NCBI RefSeq assembly: GCF_018139145.2
Contig: NC_059485.1
Span: 15,375,698-15,439,697 of the forward strand
Direction: 5' to 3'
DNA: 64,000 nucleotides
DNA from: Gymnogyps californianus
Lineage: Eukaryota > Chordata > Aves > Accipitriformes > Cathartidae
Positions 35,901 to 47,800 of the stretch are shown piece by piece. Made by a program: the position numbers and the translations under genes. Within the stretch, counting starts at the first letter, position 1, and each line of letters starts with the position of its first letter. Under the pieces are notes generated by a model that worked only from the letters and a program-made list of their open reading frames with translations, ran no database searches and had not been told where the DNA came from.

Positions 35901-37030
35901 TAAGTGTTAATTGTGAGGGTGGGAAATGACTTAGCAGGTGTATAAAAAGCAGAGCAAAAACCTAACAGAAGTGAGAAATAATGAAGGAGAGCAATCATGC
36001 CTTGGAGAGGAAGATGAGAAAACCTGCTAACATGGAGAACCGACAAGACTCTAAACCACAAAACAACAACACTGATCTCTTGGAAATGAGGTTATTATTC
36101 ACTGATCCTTGACCAGACTTGATTCTGGTTATCTTTTAATGCAAATATTAAAATGACGTGCAGACATAATTTTAAACTATATTTTGATTTTTTTTCAGCA
36201 ATGTTCATTTCTTTAATATTTTCACTGTTTACATGCCTAGTTATAAAAAGGTATAGTACTGGGAATTTTGAACAAACACTGGCAAAAATAATAATCAAAG
36301 AAACGAGACTAATAGCTTTGAAAGCCCAGTTTGTTATAATTTCCCTTATATACATCATAAAAATATTCTAAAATACATTTTGGGCAATAGTACATCTTAA
36401 ATTAGTCTGGTGTGGTATGCAGTGCAGAGTAAAGTTTAACCAGGTGGGAGATACTGAGAGTTTCTAGGAACAAGACAAACCAGAGGAGCTAGCTCATGTG
36501 ATATTTCCTTCCATATGACACATTTTTTTAATTTTACATTCTCACTACCAAGATTTATCCTACTTTTCAGTCTTTGCTCTCCTAAGCCTACTGCATTTTT
36601 CCTATACTCAATTTACTGATTCTCACTTCACTTGCATGAATGTAACATCATTAACTCCACTTGACACACCTCTGACTTATAACAACACCTAAATAACTTT
36701 AGAATCAATCCCATTATCTCCATCATTCAGGAAATGGAGAAGGAAGGTGGAGCCTACACTAATGAATAACCTCAATGTTAAACGGACTCGTGATAAAAAG
36801 CATACTTCAAGTGTCAAAACAGCAAATGTGTCCAATTTTAGATTTAGTACTTACATTCCTTCAGCTGGCAATTTCATATGCTAGATACCAACAGAATCTG
36901 AACAACAGCTTTGCTTGCAAAATTTATGGCAACAAAGTCTGGTTTTATATTAGTTTTATGTAGCTGTAACATTACAAAACCATTATACAATTTGAAGTTC
37001 CTTTACATCTCAGAGGACACATTATCACAG
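32904..37030. other. Unassigned AT-rich noncoding DNA
   Basis: About 4.1 kb holds no gene I can support. A (TA)/(TG) tract lies at 33516-33540 and an A/C-rich tract (AAAAAACCCCCACCCCAAAA type) at 35302-35338. The 85-codon plus frame at 35030-35287 has slightly higher GC but no recognisable motif. Confidence 0.55.
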
Positions 37031-39430
37031 TCACAGAATGGTTGAAAGGGACCTCTGGAAGTCATCCGGTCCAACGCATCTGCTCAAGCAGGGCCACCTA
37101 GAGCTGGTTGCCCAGGACCATGTCCAGATGGCTTTTGAGTATCTCGAAGGATGGAGACTCCACAACCTCCCTGGGCAACCTGTGCCAGTGCACAGTCACC
37201 CTCACAGTGCAAAAGTCTTTCCTGATGTTCAGAGGGAACCTCCTGTGCTTCACTTTGTGCCTGTTACTTCTAGTCCTGTCATGGGACACCACTGAAGAAA
37301 GCCTGGCTCCATCCCCTCTATAGCTTTCCTTCAGATTTTTGCACACATTGATAAGATTTCCCCTGAGCCTTGTCTTCCCCAGGCTAAGCAGTCCTAGCTC
37401 TCTCAGCCTTTCCTGATATGAGAGATACTTGAGAACCTTACTCACCTTTGTGGCCCTTCGCTGGACTCTCTCCAGCTGCACCATATCTCTCTTATACTGG
37501 GTAGCCCAGAACCAGACACAGTACTCCAGCTGTGGCCTCACTGGTGCTGAGTAGACGGGAAGGATCACCTCCATTGACCTGCTGGCAACACTTGTCCTAA
37601 AGCAGCCCAGGATACCACTGGCCTTCTATGTGGCAAGGGCGTGTTGCTGGCTCAGGTTCAACTTGGTGTCCATCAGGACGCCCAGGGCCTTTTCTGCAAA
37701 GCTGCTTTCCAGCTGGATGGCCCCCAGTGTGTCCTGGTACCTGGAGTTGTTCCTCCCCAGGTGTGGGACGTTGCACTTCCCTTTATTGAACTTCATGAGG
37801 TTCCTGCCAGTCCATTTCACCAGCCTGTCAAGGTCTCTCTGGGATGGCAGCATGACCCTCTGGCCCATCAGCCACTCCTCCCAGTTTTGTGTCATTAGCA
37901 AACTTGCCGAGGGTGCACTTCGTCCCATCAACCAGATCATTAATGAAGATGTTAAATGGGATTGGATGCAGTATTGACCCCTAGGATACACTGATAGTTA
38001 TTGGCCTCCAACTAGACTTCACGCCACTGATCACCACCCTCTGGGGCCAGTCATTCAGCCAGTTTTTTTCAATCCACCTGTCTGCTCACCCAGCCCATAC
38101 TGCATTAGCTTCTCTATGAGGACCTGATGGAAGACAGTGTTGAAAACCTTCCTGAAGTCAAGATAGGCAATATTTACTGCTCTTCCTTTGTCTCCTAAGC
38201 TCGTCCTTTCATTATAGAAAGTCATCAGGTTGGTTAAACATGACTGAAGGCTACTGAAGCATGACTGGGAATCCTCTTGGTGAATCCATGCCGACTACTC
38301 CCATGCACCTTCTTGTCCTTCGTGTGCCTGGAAATGCTTCCCAGGATTAGTTGCCCCATCGCGTTCCCAGGGCTCGAGGTGAGGCTGACCAGCCTGTAGT
38401 TCCCTGGGTCCTTCTTCTTGCCCTTTCTGAAGATAGGAGTCACACTTGCTTTCCTCCAGTCTTCAGGCATCTCTCCCGCTTGCCATGGTTGTTCAAAGAT
38501 AATGGAGAATGGCCTTGCAATGACATCAGCTAGCTCCCTTAGCATGCGTGAGTGCATCCCATCAAGGCCCATGGACTTACGTATGTCCAGTTTGCTTAAG
38601 CATTCTCTAACCTGATCCTCTTCCACCAAGGGTGTTGTCTTCCTTGCTCCAGACTTTTCCCGCAGCTTCTGGGGCCTGGGATTCCCGAAGACCGGTCTTC
38701 CTAGTGAAGAAGGCATTCAGTGCCTCAGCCTTCTCCATGTCCTGTGTCACCAGGGCCCCTGTCCCATTCAGCAGTGGGCCCACACTTTCTCTAGTCTTCC
38801 TTTTGCCACTTAGGTACTTACAGAAGCCCTTCTTGTTGCCTGTGACATCCCTTGCCAGATTCAGCCCCAGGTGGGCTTTGGCTTTCCTAACCAGATCTCT
38901 GCATGCCTGGAGAGTGTCTCTATGTTATTCCCAGGTTACTTGCCCCTGCTCCCCCCCTTCTCTATACGCCCTTTTTGTGCTTGAGTTTTGCCAGGAGCTC
39001 CTTGCTCATCCATAAAGGCCTCTTGGCATTTTTGCATTACTCCCTGCTCATTGGGATGGACCGCTATTGGGATTGGAGGAGGTGATCCTTTTATATCAGG
39101 CAGCTTTCTTGGCCCCTTCTCCCTCCAGGGCCTATTCCCATGGGACTCTTCCAAGCATATCCTTCTCCTTTGGAAGAGGCCAAAGTCTGCTTTCCTGAAG
39201 TCCAGGGTCGTGATCCTGCTTTTTGCCCTGCTCCGTCCTCTCAGAATCCCAAACTCCACCATCTCATGGTCACTGCAGCCAAGGATACCTTCAACCTTTA
39301 TATCCCCAACAAGCCCTTCCTTATTTGTGAGTGTGAGGTCCAGCAGAGCATCTGTCCTTGTTGGATCATCCAGCAGTTGGGTTCCTTTATCATGTTGTCT
39401 CCTCTATCCCAGCACATTTCCTATATACAG
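37031..39430 (-). mobile_element. Long CR1 LINE, 5'-truncated
   Basis: This is the largest element in the window, about 2.4 kb on the minus strand. The 3' end lies at the left, where the plus strand reads CACAGTCACAGAATGGTTGA. Reading rightwards on the plus strand it passes the 3' UTR, the reverse-transcriptase domain and the C-terminal part of the endonuclease domain, and stops near 39430. A full CR1 is about 4.5 kb, so the 5' half is missing, as usual for incomplete reverse transcription. The copy is much less diverged than those at 2.6 kb and 20 kb, and it shares about 94% identity over about 200 bp with the scrap at 60027. No target duplication is apparent, which is normal for CR1. It lies in AT-rich intergenic DNA. 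Confidence 0.92.
37098..39430 (-). pseudogene. CR1 ORF2 remnant (endonuclease C-terminus plus reverse transcriptase)
   Basis: In CR1 this protein nicks the target and copies the element's RNA. From 39430 leftwards on the minus strand the pieces are as follows. An endonuclease-end segment contains DALLDLTLTNKEGL and CSDHEMVEF. Around 38716-38234 is the fingers segment with MGLDGMHSRMLREL, EDWRKASVTPIF and DPGNYRLVSLTS. At 37991-37626 is the palm/thumb segment with NLMKFNKGKC. At 37574-37098 is the C-terminal segment with PQLEYCVWFW and ending GNQL-stop. The catalytic box is mutated: 37891-37902 encodes F-A-N-D instead of F-A-D-D, removing one of the two essential aspartates. Frame changes between the pieces break the protein, so it is dead. 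Confidence 0.88.
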
Positions 39431-41590
39431 CAACCGAATGAATGAGTCCCTTAGTTTAGAGGAAAGCTAGAGTGCAGAAATTGATCGGTAAGTCCAAAAT
39501 AGTATTTTTGCTTGACAGACTCAGACTGAAACTCCTCTGCTTTGTGTCCAAAAATATACCAATTTATGGGCTAAGAAGCCACAGAAAGTAACGTAAGTAG
39601 TTAGTAAGTTCAGGAACAAAGGAGATCTGGTAACCTATGGATTAGAGCTTTGGTTTTGCTTGACCTGGGTATCTTGGAAGGAATAAGCAGTATGTGAAGC
39701 TTTTCTGGGACTGTAAACTGCTGATATATATGTTCCCCACATGTATTATTTGATACTTACAAAAGTGTAAGATCATACTGCAAGCTTACCCTCATTTGAC
39801 GGACTTACAGGGTAATTCTTAGCCCTATGGCCACGTGTTTCCTGAAATCTGCAGGAATTTGAACTGTGAAAGTTATTTAAAATGTCTGAAATCCCCTGTC
39901 ATCACACTTATCCAGAGGCATATCCACACAGACATAGCAGAAATAGTAAGTAATATGATTTCATAAGCCTCATTTCCCCAAAAAGCTGTGCTGCATTCAG
40001 AACAAAACCAAACCATTAACACAAAACCAAACAAACACAAAGGTTCAGCTTTCATATGAAAATAAAAGAACATCAGGAAACAAATTATTTATCAAATGGG
40101 AGAGCTGGCTGCATGAGCATATAAAAAATTCTTGCAAAACTGAGATTAAATTTTGCCCCTTTAGACAAACACCATCCAGTTGCATTTTACAAAGATAATG
40201 ATACTATCCCTGGAGAGAATAGTTCAAGGTTGACACTGATATATTAAATAACTCTGGAGTGTGTTAGAAGCTGCAGAGTGCGAAGACTCCTGCTGTCTTT
40301 TAGTTACACAACTCTCATCACTGGGGTGGAAAGCTTCTCTGTTTTCACCATGATTAATAAAGAAAAACTTGTTCCCTTGCATCTTTTACTGAGTATATGT
40401 CAATGGCCTAGTATGAAAGGGCACTGATTTATAGTCAAAAGCTGGGAAAAAAAATAATTAAGTAAGTCTCCTGGCCTATTTAAGTAGAGCATCAGAAGAG
40501 TGAGTCAACAAACATTTCAGTGAGGAAAAGGAGAAATTACATGGTGGATTTTAAAATCTTTCCCAGATTATAAAAGACTGTCTCTTGATATTTCTACTGA
40601 ATTCAGTCTTCGAGTTCAAACATCTCATGTGCTTCTCACAGTCAAGGAAGTGCTACCAACAAAACTGTATTGAACCTAATTTTGCTTTTATGCTGCAGTT
40701 CAGATATACCATGATTTAGCTCAGGTTCTTTCAGAATTATCTAATCTAATTAAAAACAGATCTCTGAATAGAAATAATTCAAACACGGCAAAGTGATGGC
40801 TGTGCCCTATTTTAATGGCATTCAAGGTTACAGTCATATAAATCTTTGGATCAAAAAGCCTAGAAAAAGTAGAAATCCTCTTGCCAAATCATTAAGGACT
40901 TTCTAAGAAGACAAGGGAGTTACTTTTCCTGTAGACAGATTGCATTACTTTTGCTTTGTATATTTATCTACAAACAGCAATTACGACATGTCAAAAGATA
41001 AACAGCTAGATAGACAGAATGCTGATGCGATTTAAATTCCTATGTTCAAATGGATTTTTTTTTTTGAGTGGTTGTATATTTCTCCTCTTCTAATAAGGCT
41101 TCTGAGAAATCCATTATGCATTGACAAAAAAATGAAAGAAAAGCTTTTGTTTCATACTTGGTACTTTTTCCTGTTTTACAAATTCTCACTTCAGATGATG
41201 TAGCTCACTTTAAACCATGAAGACAAACAGAAACCTTAGTTACTTAAAAGGATGGAAACACAACTGTCCTTAGTCATTCTATCAATGTCACAGTTTAAAG
41301 AGTGACATTGGTAAATAACCAATCCCTCAGTAGGGTTCTAGTAGTTAACTGAATATTACAAAGACAATGGTCCAGTAGGCCATTGTCAGGTAGAACAAAA
41401 TTGTGTGCTTTCTTTTGGCATATAGAAAGCCTAGTCTCTTCCCCAGTCCTCTTAGATATAAATCAGCATGCATATGCACATATACAGAAGCAGACCTTCA
41501 TTCTTCCTGCCTAGGCCTAATTTGGGGCGTATTTCAGTTTTGAGGAAAAATAAGAGGAATGAGACACAGTACAACTTAAGAAATAATTAT
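39431..41590. other. Unassigned AT-rich noncoding DNA
   Basis: No gene or named repeat is supported. The open frames are short and featureless. There is a 10-T run near 41056. Confidence 0.55.
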
Positions 41591-41635
41591 CATGGGTACT
41601 GGGCATAAATTGCATGGTTTACCACATTCATGCAT

Positions 41636-41840
41636 GAGCATCTGATTAATTTACACGAGTGCCCAAGCAGTTCATGTTTGAGTCCCCAATTAGTTCACAT
41701 ATGAGCACCCTATTAGCTCTTGCATAAGTGTTCAATTAGTGCGCGCATGGGTGCCCAGGTAATTTATGCATGAATGCCCAGGTAATTTATGCATGAATGC
41801 CCAAGTAGTTCATGAATGGGCACCCAATCAGCTAACATAT
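41636..41840 (+). repeat. 23-bp minisatellite, about nine units
   Basis: A tandem array of units close to GAGTGCCCAATTAGTTCATGCAT, each about 23 bp: 205 bp divided by 9 is 22.8. Two adjacent units near 41751-41790 are almost identical (GAATGCCCAGGTAATTTATGCAT and its neighbour), while the outer units are more diverged, as in arrays that expand from the centre. The flanks GGCATAAATTGCATGGTTT (41602-41620) and GGCCATACATTGCAGGGTTT (41846-41865) also resemble each other, so the array may sit inside a larger duplication or LTR. No open frame crosses it. Confidence 0.85.
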
Positions 41841-41841
41841 G

Positions 41842-42353
41842 TGTTGGCCATACATTGCAGGGTTTAAGGTATGAAGTCACAGGTGGGTCCAAACGGCTCT
41901 GACACCAGTGTAAGCAAGTCACCGTGCGCCAGAACTTCAGCTAGTCAGAGCAGCACAGAGCGCCTCGGCTCAGACGTATCCAGAAAGACCATCAGCTGCT
42001 AGGGAAGGAGCCACATGAAGGGAAAAATGCTGGGAGACACTTGAGAAGCCTCATGCCAGGAGAAACTGCTGAAGAAACATGCAGCTGGAGCTGGAAAAGT
42101 GGGACACCTTTGCTAAGCTTTTTCAGTTTTAAAAACTAATTACTCCAAATGAGGCAGAACAGCTGTGGACTCTGAGTCTCCTCCGTCTTGGCTATTTCCT
42201 TAATCATTCTCCTCTTTCTTTTTCACTAACTCATTCTCTTTCATACTGACACATCTTCCTGGTAAAAAATAAAAGTAAACATTTTAGTCTTAATTCTGGT
42301 ATCCTCAGCTACCATTAACAGTCAGCCAGGTGGAATATGGATCAGGACAGCTA
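41842..42353 (+). mobile_element. Possible LTR next to the minisatellite
   Basis: After the array comes a purine-rich segment with more GC than its surroundings. A CTCTGAGTCTCCTCC-like block and a pyrimidine-rich stretch follow, then AATAAAA at 42268-42274, and the segment closes near GGATCAGGACA at about 42353. TG...CA ends with a polyadenylation signal near the 3' side suit an LTR. I found no matching target duplication, so this stays tentative. The array may be part of the same element. Confidence 0.35.
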
Positions 42354-44059
42354 AAAAATGATCAGACACTCTAGCTTTTAGTATGACAGTAAACTTTATG
42401 CTTTTTGGAAGACAAATACTGCAGATGTAATACTATAGATAAATGTTTGAGAGGAATATGTTAATACAAAATGCTCTAGTAGAAAATCATCTACTAGTAT
42501 AAATTTGAAATTGGTTTGTTGCTTCCTCACTTCTATACCAGCATCATGTAAAATGTAATTCTAATAATTTCAGCTGTGTTAGATAAAAAGTCAGAATCTT
42601 AGTCACACAGCAAGCACACACACATATATATAAATACGTACACACACTTACTTAAACGCTTCCAGTCATTTTTGACAAAGCACACTCACAACATAATATA
42701 TACATTAGTTTGCCAGCATCATGTAATTTATTCAAAATTGTAATTCACAACAATTTAAGAGGCCTTTGGTGTTTCCTTTATAAAGTTGCACAAACAAAAA
42801 CTTCAGAGCACTAACAGCTCAGTGTTTCAGAAATGCAATTATGCCACATGCAGTGATTGCAAGCATGCCGCAGTCTCATATTTCAGTCATGATGGACTCT
42901 GCAATATGCTATCAAATACTTAACCACTGGTTGCCCATGCACTTCCTATTTGGAGATCTCTCTAGTGTGCCAATTAGTTCAGAATGTAGCTGCCAAAATA
43001 AAATGACATAAAAGAGACTAATGCATCATAAATATCCCACCTGAGTAAAATAAGAAAACATCTGTTAAAGAGCTTCAAACATTCATTTGCTTATCATGGG
43101 GGAAAAAAAGTAATGAATAAAAAGGAAAAAGCAAAACCATAAAAAAGAAGGGAATAAATGTCCATTTCTTCCTCTCTTCTAGAACTGGATTAATTTGTTC
43201 TGCTAGATGGCTTCTTTTTTCTATGTAGCAGGTCCAAATATGGGTTTATTTGCACACAGTAGTGCCAATCGCATCTGATCTTTTGGTGAAAGACGTGGGG
43301 AAAAAGGATGGTATTTTTCCCTGAGCTTCATCACCCATGTTCATTACAGAGAGCAGAAAAAAGTTTCCTATCTCAGCATATAAGGGTAAAAAAAACCCCA
43401 AACCCAAAAGATGGCTGTCCTGGCTAAAACACCAATAGTACAGATCTACTTCAGTGCTTACTCACCCAACCTGAGGAGGACAGATTCCCTGTCTTATATT
43501 ACAGCTGTCTGAAATATCTACTCCCTAGAGCACAAGTGGGACTATGGAATTTCCATTTAACAATTAGTAAAATAAACTGAGCAAAATTAGCAGGTTTAGG
43601 GTCGCAACTGGTAAAGCACTCAAGGATCCTACTGGATGTTGACATACAATGCATTTCTGAGTAATTATAACTATTCTAATTTTCTAACAACAGATTGCTT
43701 TAAAATGAATGATAAGCAGCACTTTTGATCTCAAGTGTTTTGTAGCATTTTTGTTTATTATTGAATAGCTGGCTTCTTGGAGATGGCTGCTTTTTAAAGG
43801 TGGCTGAAATGCTTCCTACTAGTAAGTCTCAATCTAGGGAAGATCATTCTATTGTTAATGCAAAATAATAAAATATTACAATAAAAGTCTTCCTAGATAT
43901 ATGCTAAGCAGAATAAATGACAAATGCATTTCTTGTGTCATATTAAATCTCTTTAACACAGTCTCTTCTGTCTCCCTGAAACACCCTCCTCTCATTCAAA
44001 CACTGATTTGATTTAAAGTGAGCCATTTCTATGGAAAAAATACCAAACATTAAAAATGT
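42354..44059. other. Unassigned AT-rich noncoding DNA
   Basis: No gene is seen. A (CA)/(TA) microsatellite lies at 42613-42650. A segment near 42880-43010 is non-repetitive. Nothing else is recognisable. Confidence 0.55.
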
Positions 44060-44886
44060 TGTGGCAGTTTGTTACTCAGGCATCATGGAAAGAAGTACAT
44101 GTTGCAGGGAAAACAGTCCTGACTTGGGGAATTCTACTTAATTTATTGTCAATTAACACAAAATTCTAATCACTGATTCAGGTATTGAGAAAAAGAAAAC
44201 ATGAATAATTAAATGAACACTTAAGTAAATACCTTTCTTCCCTCTTTCCCATGCATAACTTCAGCCAAACACTTTTCCTCCCCACTTCTAGTCTCAAATT
44301 CCCTTGTTTTCACCATGTTACACTTCATCCCAATTCTTTCAGCGAGGTGATGTGTGGTGCAGGAGGTTGGGGCTGTTTGTGTAATGGTTTCTTTCTGCCA
44401 GTGCTTGCTACTTACTCATTTTCTTCTGCTTCAGCGTGGGTCCTTCATGTGCTGCAGTCCCTTAAGGGGTGTCCCTGCCCCGCTGTGGGTCAACTGTAGA
44501 CCACAGTTCTTCAGGGGTGTCCTTGCCCTGATGTGGGTCCTGCAATGGTCACAGCCCCTCAGAGGCACCTCCTCTTGACATAGAGCATCTCATTCCAAGA
44601 GGTCTTCAGCTGTGCCCTCAACAATGTCTCCTTGCATACTTTCATATTTCTCCTCCCCTAAGGATTGCCACAGCTTCTTGAATGTCTGAACAGAGATGCT
44701 ACGTGCGCGCCTCTGACTAGCTGAAGTTTTGGCATGTGGGGGGGGGTTACATTGGTTTCAGAGCCAGCTGGACCCTGGCTGTGACTGGCACAGGGCAGTT
44801 TCATGGCCTCCTTCCACACAGACACCCCTGCAGCCCCTTGGTAGCAAAACTCTGTAACTATGCCCAATAAAGTATCTGACATTAAA
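44060..44886 (-). mobile_element. Degenerate ERV LTR, same family as 26939-27716
   Basis: The plus strand begins TGTGGCAGTTTGTTACTCAGGC and passes CCTGACTTGGGGAATT. It has a reverse-strand AATAAA at 44142-44147, a three-unit version of the GC array (about 44428-44570), then GAGCCAGCTGGACCCTGGCT near 44760, and ends near GCCCAATAAA. This is the same order as the LTR at 27 kb, but with many substitutions, so it is older. It retains a 3'-side segment (44585-44860) that appears to be missing from the 27-kb copy. No retroviral coding sequence adjoins it. The plus frame at 44251-44499 and the minus frame at 44658-44912 are chance frames in it. Confidence 0.65.
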
Positions 44887-47800
44887 GATCCTCTAATTTT
44901 TTTCTTACTCAAACATCATAGAAATTATATGCATAAACTGATGAACAACATATCAAGAAAAATGTATAACTCAAAAAGTTATATTTCTTATACAGATGTT
45001 TATCTTACAATTCATCCTAACATTTATAAATCCATCTAGAAAAGAGTGGCATGAGGGATAAATCCAAAGTGGTGTTTATAAATAAGGAATCTGAAGTACT
45101 TAAATATAAATTAAACCTATAAATATAAAATAAAATGCCAGCCCATTCCAGACTAGCTTAATTCATAAATACTTCTTCCTGTCAATTCATCAACAAGCCT
45201 AGAAAAGACACTAAACATTTTTGCCACAGTCTGAACACATTTTATAAAAACATTTCTGATAAACTGTCATTGCATAGCATTTTCAGGCCAGTAACTTCAT
45301 AATCTTCCCAAATGTCAACTGTATTTTTTTACACCACTGTCAGGAAAGAAAAAAAAAAAAAAAAAAAATCACTATTTTACCAGGGTAATTATGAACAACA
45401 GAGAAAAGAAAGTTAAAAAAAAGAAGACATACTACAGTTCTACTGTATACTAATAAAAAATTAAGAAACATCAGGGTCCTACAAGAAGTAATGTGTCACA
45501 TTGAATATTGACTCTTTCTGAGCTCCTAAGGATAAAAAGTAATATTCCACTAACTTACATTGTGCATACCATTCATAAAACTAGTCTGCTTCGTTTTGAT
45601 TTTTTCTTTGGCTAGGCTTACAGTTTGTTTTTAAACACTATTATCTTTTTTTTTTTTTATCAATACTGGCATGTAGCCCAGATGATAGGCAATGCCGATA
45701 TTTTCCCATTTTCTCCATTTACTTTAGGATGTTGACTAACAGAAGTAGGAAAACATTTCTCTTTATTTGCCAAAATTCATTGCTGCTATTTCAAAGTAGT
45801 CCAATGCATTCAAGTCATAATGATGCAACACATTCCTGACAATCTGATGGCATATTTTTTAACTTAATAATGGAAACATGACAATTAGCAGAATAATTGT
45901 GAAGTTATTAAGGATCAATGGATCCATTTACTGAGAGGAAATGAGAAAATAATTCCAGTTCCTCTGATAAGGCTTTTAAAATAATCATACTCGCATAGGA
46001 ATGGATTCGTTTACAGCAACAGTTTGGAAGCAATCGGATTTCTGAAATGCTGTGCTCTCTTGAGTTTTGATTACTAACGGTTATGACTGCTTGCAAAGAA
46101 GTGCACACCACCTTCTCAGAGACAAGGAAGAGAAAATATGGCATGAGGGAAAAAAGCAAGGGTTAACAATGCTCTTCCATCTGAAAGCAAAGTTATTGCT
46201 AGCAATAGCTAATTACCAAATTGTCATGACACAGCTGGAGCTCCTTGGCTGACAAAGTTAAACAGAACAGTCCCCAAAGAAATAAAGGGAAGAATTTCTG
46301 ACAAAGGTATGCCTGCAGTGAACAAGTCTAAGAGGAATTATAAACCTACAAGGAAAGATGCTTGAACAAAAGATGCTGTTTCTTTGTGTTTCGGACTACA
46401 TGCAGGGTCTGACAAAGGTGCTAAGCAAGTTACGTGCTGAAGCCAATGAGATTTCTCACATGTCTAAATACAGGCTGGTGCAAATTTCCTTAGTGAATCA
46501 AAGTCATAACCACAATACAGTGTCCCAAATGGGCTCTAGCAAACTCAAGACCTCATAGCATTCTTGTTTAACTGGCAAGGGAGTGTGAGAAATGTACCTG
46601 TGTTGCAGAGTCCCATCCTGAAAGGACTAATGACTTACATTAAGGAAGAAAGGGGATAATTGAGATTTTTATTACATTATCCCGGCTAAAGAAAAAGACA
46701 GCTCTTATTGCATTTCTAAGAGTTTGTAAGGCTTGGGCCAGTCTTGAGGGACAACCATGCTTCATTATGCAACCCCAAACCATTACAGCTTTTGAGATCA
46801 CCATCAACAGAACACCTCTGAAATTCACATTTATGGCTACCACAGACTTATGATGGCCTTTGTCATCTGTTTCAATAATTCTTTTAACAAACAAGCAAAT
46901 TCTATGGACCAGAGACTATTTTCCCATAATGGTTTCTCATGTATTGTTTATACTTTATATTTTATGAGTTGCAACATTATTAGAGGCCTCAACAATCATT
47001 TGGTAGTGTCTACAACATAAGTGAATACAGTTTTATTATCCCAGTGAGTAGGTATAAATATTTAATTCTTATGTACCACATGACAGTGGGAATTGTTTCA
47101 GCCAATAAATCTTTCTGTTGTTCTACTTTTGCAATATGTACTTTCTGTTGAGACACAAGTGCTTGTGCAAAACACTCTCAGATACTTCACTGAAAATAAA
47201 ATATTTGGCAAGTCATTTTTATTTAAAACTTTGCCTCTTCTTCCCACGTATAACAGCAACCAAAAATGGGGTTTTTTTGGTGTGTTTTATCCTTCTTCAA
47301 TGAATCCAAGAAAATAGAGACTTAAATCAACCAAAGGAGAGGAGAAAAAGAAGAAAAAGAAAAGCAAAAAAAAGCAATGGAATAAATACATATCAGTTTA
47401 ACCCTGTTATTTCCAGGACTCATCTTCCTTTCATTTCCCAAGTAACACTGAACAAAAGCAAAAGTGTCACTGAAGAGGAAATTTGTTCACCTTATTTCTG
47501 GGGACAGAAACCTAATCTGGCCTATGAAACCAAGGGTACGTGTGTGTAGCTGATGGCTATTAACAACAGTGATGTGGAGACAACACATTACACTGGTGGA
47601 TAGGCCCAGAATACTCTATTCAGGGGCCGGGGGAGCAAACAACAAACACCTTCTCCCAATCCCATGCTTTTATGAAAGCTTCAATAACACAGATACTAAA
47701 CCTCAAATCAGCCTGAGTTTCAGAACATTAACAGGGATTTTAATATGCTGAACACAGTGTTATTTGTTGGTGCTTTAAGACAACGGATAATTTGGCAGAA

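Noticed and set aside
38632..39470. Plus-strand open frames of 127 and 160 codons
   Set aside because: They are shadows of the minus-strand CR1 coding region.
41636..41840. CRISPR array
   Set aside because: The 23-bp units are directly tandem with no unique spacers, and the host is a vertebrate.
26939..44886. The 27-kb and 44-kb LTRs as the two ends of one provirus
   Set aside because: They differ strongly in divergence and internal structure, and the DNA between them contains no retroviral genes but an independent solo LTR and a CR1.
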